NCBI GenBank assembly: GCA_025210335.1
Contig: JAOARY010000050.1
Span: 1 to 64,000 of the forward strand
DNA from: Peptostreptococcaceae bacterium
Lineage (GTDB): Bacteria > Bacillota > Clostridia > Peptostreptococcales > Peptostreptococcaceae
DNA: 64,000 bases
Direction: 5' to 3'
A model generated the notes under the pieces. The model made no database searches. It saw only the letters and a program-made list of their open reading frames with translations, and was not told the DNA's origin. The position numbers and the translations under genes are program-made. Each line of letters opens with the position of its first letter. Positions within the stretch are counted from its first letter, which is position 1. Below are positions 62,850 through 64,000 of this stretch, one piece after another.

Positions 62850-64000
62850 ATGAATATAAGTAAATTAGAAACTTTACTTAAAAAAAGAGAATATGCAAAA
62901 TTAGATTTTAAAAGAGATTTGAATTTAAAAACAGCAGGAGATAAAAAAGAGTTGGCAAAAGATATTTCTGCAATAGGAAATAGTCGTGGTGGAAGAGGTT
63001 ATATAATTTTTGGTGTAGAAGATAAAACTAAGGATATTGTAGGAATAAAAAAAGACGATTTATTAGAAGAAAAAATACAACAGATAATAGCAAATAGATT
63101 AGATCCTCCAATACCAATAAAAATAGAATATATACATTATAAAAACAAATATGTTGGTGTTTTAACTATATTTAGAAGTATTCAAAAACCCCATCAATTA
63201 AGACAAAATGGAACTTTTTATATAAGGAGAGGTTCAACCACAGATGTTGCAAGAAGATTTGAAGTGGCAAGTATGTTTGAAGAGGCTGGTTTTATCAATT
63301 CGGAATTGATTCCTATTTATGATTCTAGTATTAAGGATTTGAATTTAGATATATTAAGTGATTATTTAAAAAAGATAAATATACATTATAAAATTACTAA
63401 CGAATTACTTGTATCTATGGGGATATTAAAAAAACAAAATAAATCTAATTATTGTTTGACTTTAGGAGGTTTATTATTATTTAGTGATTATCCTCAAAAA
63501 TATTTAAACCATGCAAATATTCGTATTATCATACATTATGATGATAAAAAATATATAAAGGTATTTAAAGGAAATCTAATATTTATGTTGGATAAAAGTG
63601 AAGCATTTTTACAGGATTTATTTAAATATAATAAATATCCATTAAGAGCTATATTAGAAGCGTTAAGGAATGCTATAGTTCATAGAGATTACCTTGATAA
63701 ACATAGGGAAATAATTATTTATATAAGTAAAACCAAAGTTGAAATTTCAAATCCAGGGATATTAATAAATGGAGATACGAAAAATACAATAATTAAAGAG
63801 AAGAATAATAGTAGAAGAAATAATTGGATTTATCAAAAGATACTTATTATGGATGATAAAAAAAGATATTTAGAAAGTGGACTTGGAATTCTTAGAATAA
63901 AGGAAAGTTTTAAAAATAAAAAAACGAAGATTAAATTCTTAAATATAGATAGTAGAAATTTATTTAAAGTTATATTACCTGGAGTAAAGTTAAAGATTTA
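62850..64000 (+). CDS. AlbA_2/Schlafen-type ATP-binding protein (window edge)
   Basis: An open frame of 383 codons reaches the last bases; the final two bases, TA, may be the start of a stop. The N-terminus (about 15-125) is an AlbA_2 domain: LDFKRDLN, AIGNSRGGRGYIIFGVED near residue 48, and RQNGTFYIRRGSTT near 123. The C-terminal part resembles the HATPase_c_4 helix and strand EALRNAIVHRDY with VEISNPG near 285-310. Such proteins are seen in transcriptional control and some phage defence. ATG follows GGGGGAAT. Not in the supplied gene list because no stop is within the window. Confidence 0.85.
   Translation, partial: MNISKLETLLKKREYAKLDFKRDLNLKTAGDKKELAKDISAIGNSRGGRGYIIFGVEDKTKDIVGIKKDDLLEEKIQQIIANRLDPPIPIKIEYIHYKNKYVGVLTIFRSIQKPHQLRQNGTFYIRRGSTTDVARRFEVASMFEEAGFINSELIPIYDSSIKDLNLDILSDYLKKINIHYKITNELLVSMGILKKQNKSNYCLTLGGLLLFSDYPQKYLNHANIRIIIHYDDKKYIKVFKGNLIFMLDKSEAFLQDLFKYNKYPLRAILEALRNAIVHRDYLDKHREIIIYISKTKVEISNPGILINGDTKNTIIKEKNNSRRNNWIYQKILIMDDKKRYLESGLGILRIKESFKNKKTKIKFLNIDSRNLFKVILPGVKLKI

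Noticed and set aside
62850-62900. Suspected frameshift near the start of the last gene
   Set aside because: Recounting the run of seven A bases restores a single open frame from 62850 to the end.

Overview
The window is AT-rich (roughly 27-30 % GC by eye), Gram-positive, anaerobe-type chromosome. The gene order infB-rbfA-nrnA-truB-ribF-rpsO-pnp, the dominance of AGA arginine codons, strong AAGGAGG ribosome binding sites, frequent TTG/GTG starts, a T-box, lysine and FMN riboswitches, a GlcT antitermination leader and a long-form IleS all fit the class Clostridia. A relative of the Peptostreptococcaceae is my best guess, but this is inference. No rRNA, tRNA, CRISPR array, prophage or insertion sequence was seen. 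The window is core chromosome with a few accessory genes.

Layout. Bases 1-11.4 kb carry the translation/RNA block (infB 3' end, rbfA, nrnA, truB, ribF, rpsO, pnp), then an aspartate kinase, mnmH, rimO and pgsA. From 11.4 to 23.2 kb come an orphan protein, a chemoreceptor, a PPC-domain protein, ilvE behind a probable CodY-controlled structured leader, a TetR/MATE pair, a ClpE-type unfoldase, an acetate transporter, and two overlapping CheX-type phosphatase genes, one fused to a receiver domain. From 23.2 to 31.5 kb is a carbohydrate block: glcT, a RAT/terminator leader, ptsG (IICBA), a 2-hydroxyacid dehydrogenase, a neopullulanase-type amylase and a PAS/sigma-54 activator. An EamA transporter overlaps a thiamine-binding-type protein gene at 31.5-32.7 kb.

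From 32.7 to 36.7 kb an FMN riboswitch precedes ribD-ribE-ribBA-ribH. Next are an S1-domain protein, a lysine riboswitch with a NhaC-type (LysW-like) transporter, and an isoleucine T-box with ileS. On the minus strand lie gnd-zwf-cyclase (oxidative pentose phosphate), a polysaccharide deacetylase lipoprotein and an FMN oxidoreductase. The right part (48.8-64 kb) holds pepT, DUF1294, a degenerate GGDEF protein, a cation/proton antiporter followed by a PII-like small protein, a phosphodiesterase, nadK, a chorismate mutase, an RluA pseudouridine synthase, an acyl carrier protein, trmB, a CcpA-like regulator, a Lon-like protease with degenerate ATPase motifs, an IMPACT-family protein, a CoA-binding protein, a fumarylacetoacetase-family enzyme and an AlbA_2/Schlafen-type protein that runs to the edge.

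The most interesting signals are in cis-acting RNA. In the lysine riboswitch leader, the 3' strand of the aptamer closing stem can pair with an anti-SD strand that otherwise sequesters the SD, downstream of a conventional terminator. In the ptsG leader the terminator arms are about 90 nt apart, with nested hairpins and a crossing 8-bp pairing. Structured leaders also precede ilvE, pnp and rpsO. No wholly new multi-gene system is evident. The best protein-level candidates are the REC-CheX/CheX pair, the antiporter/PII-like pair and the Lon-like protease.
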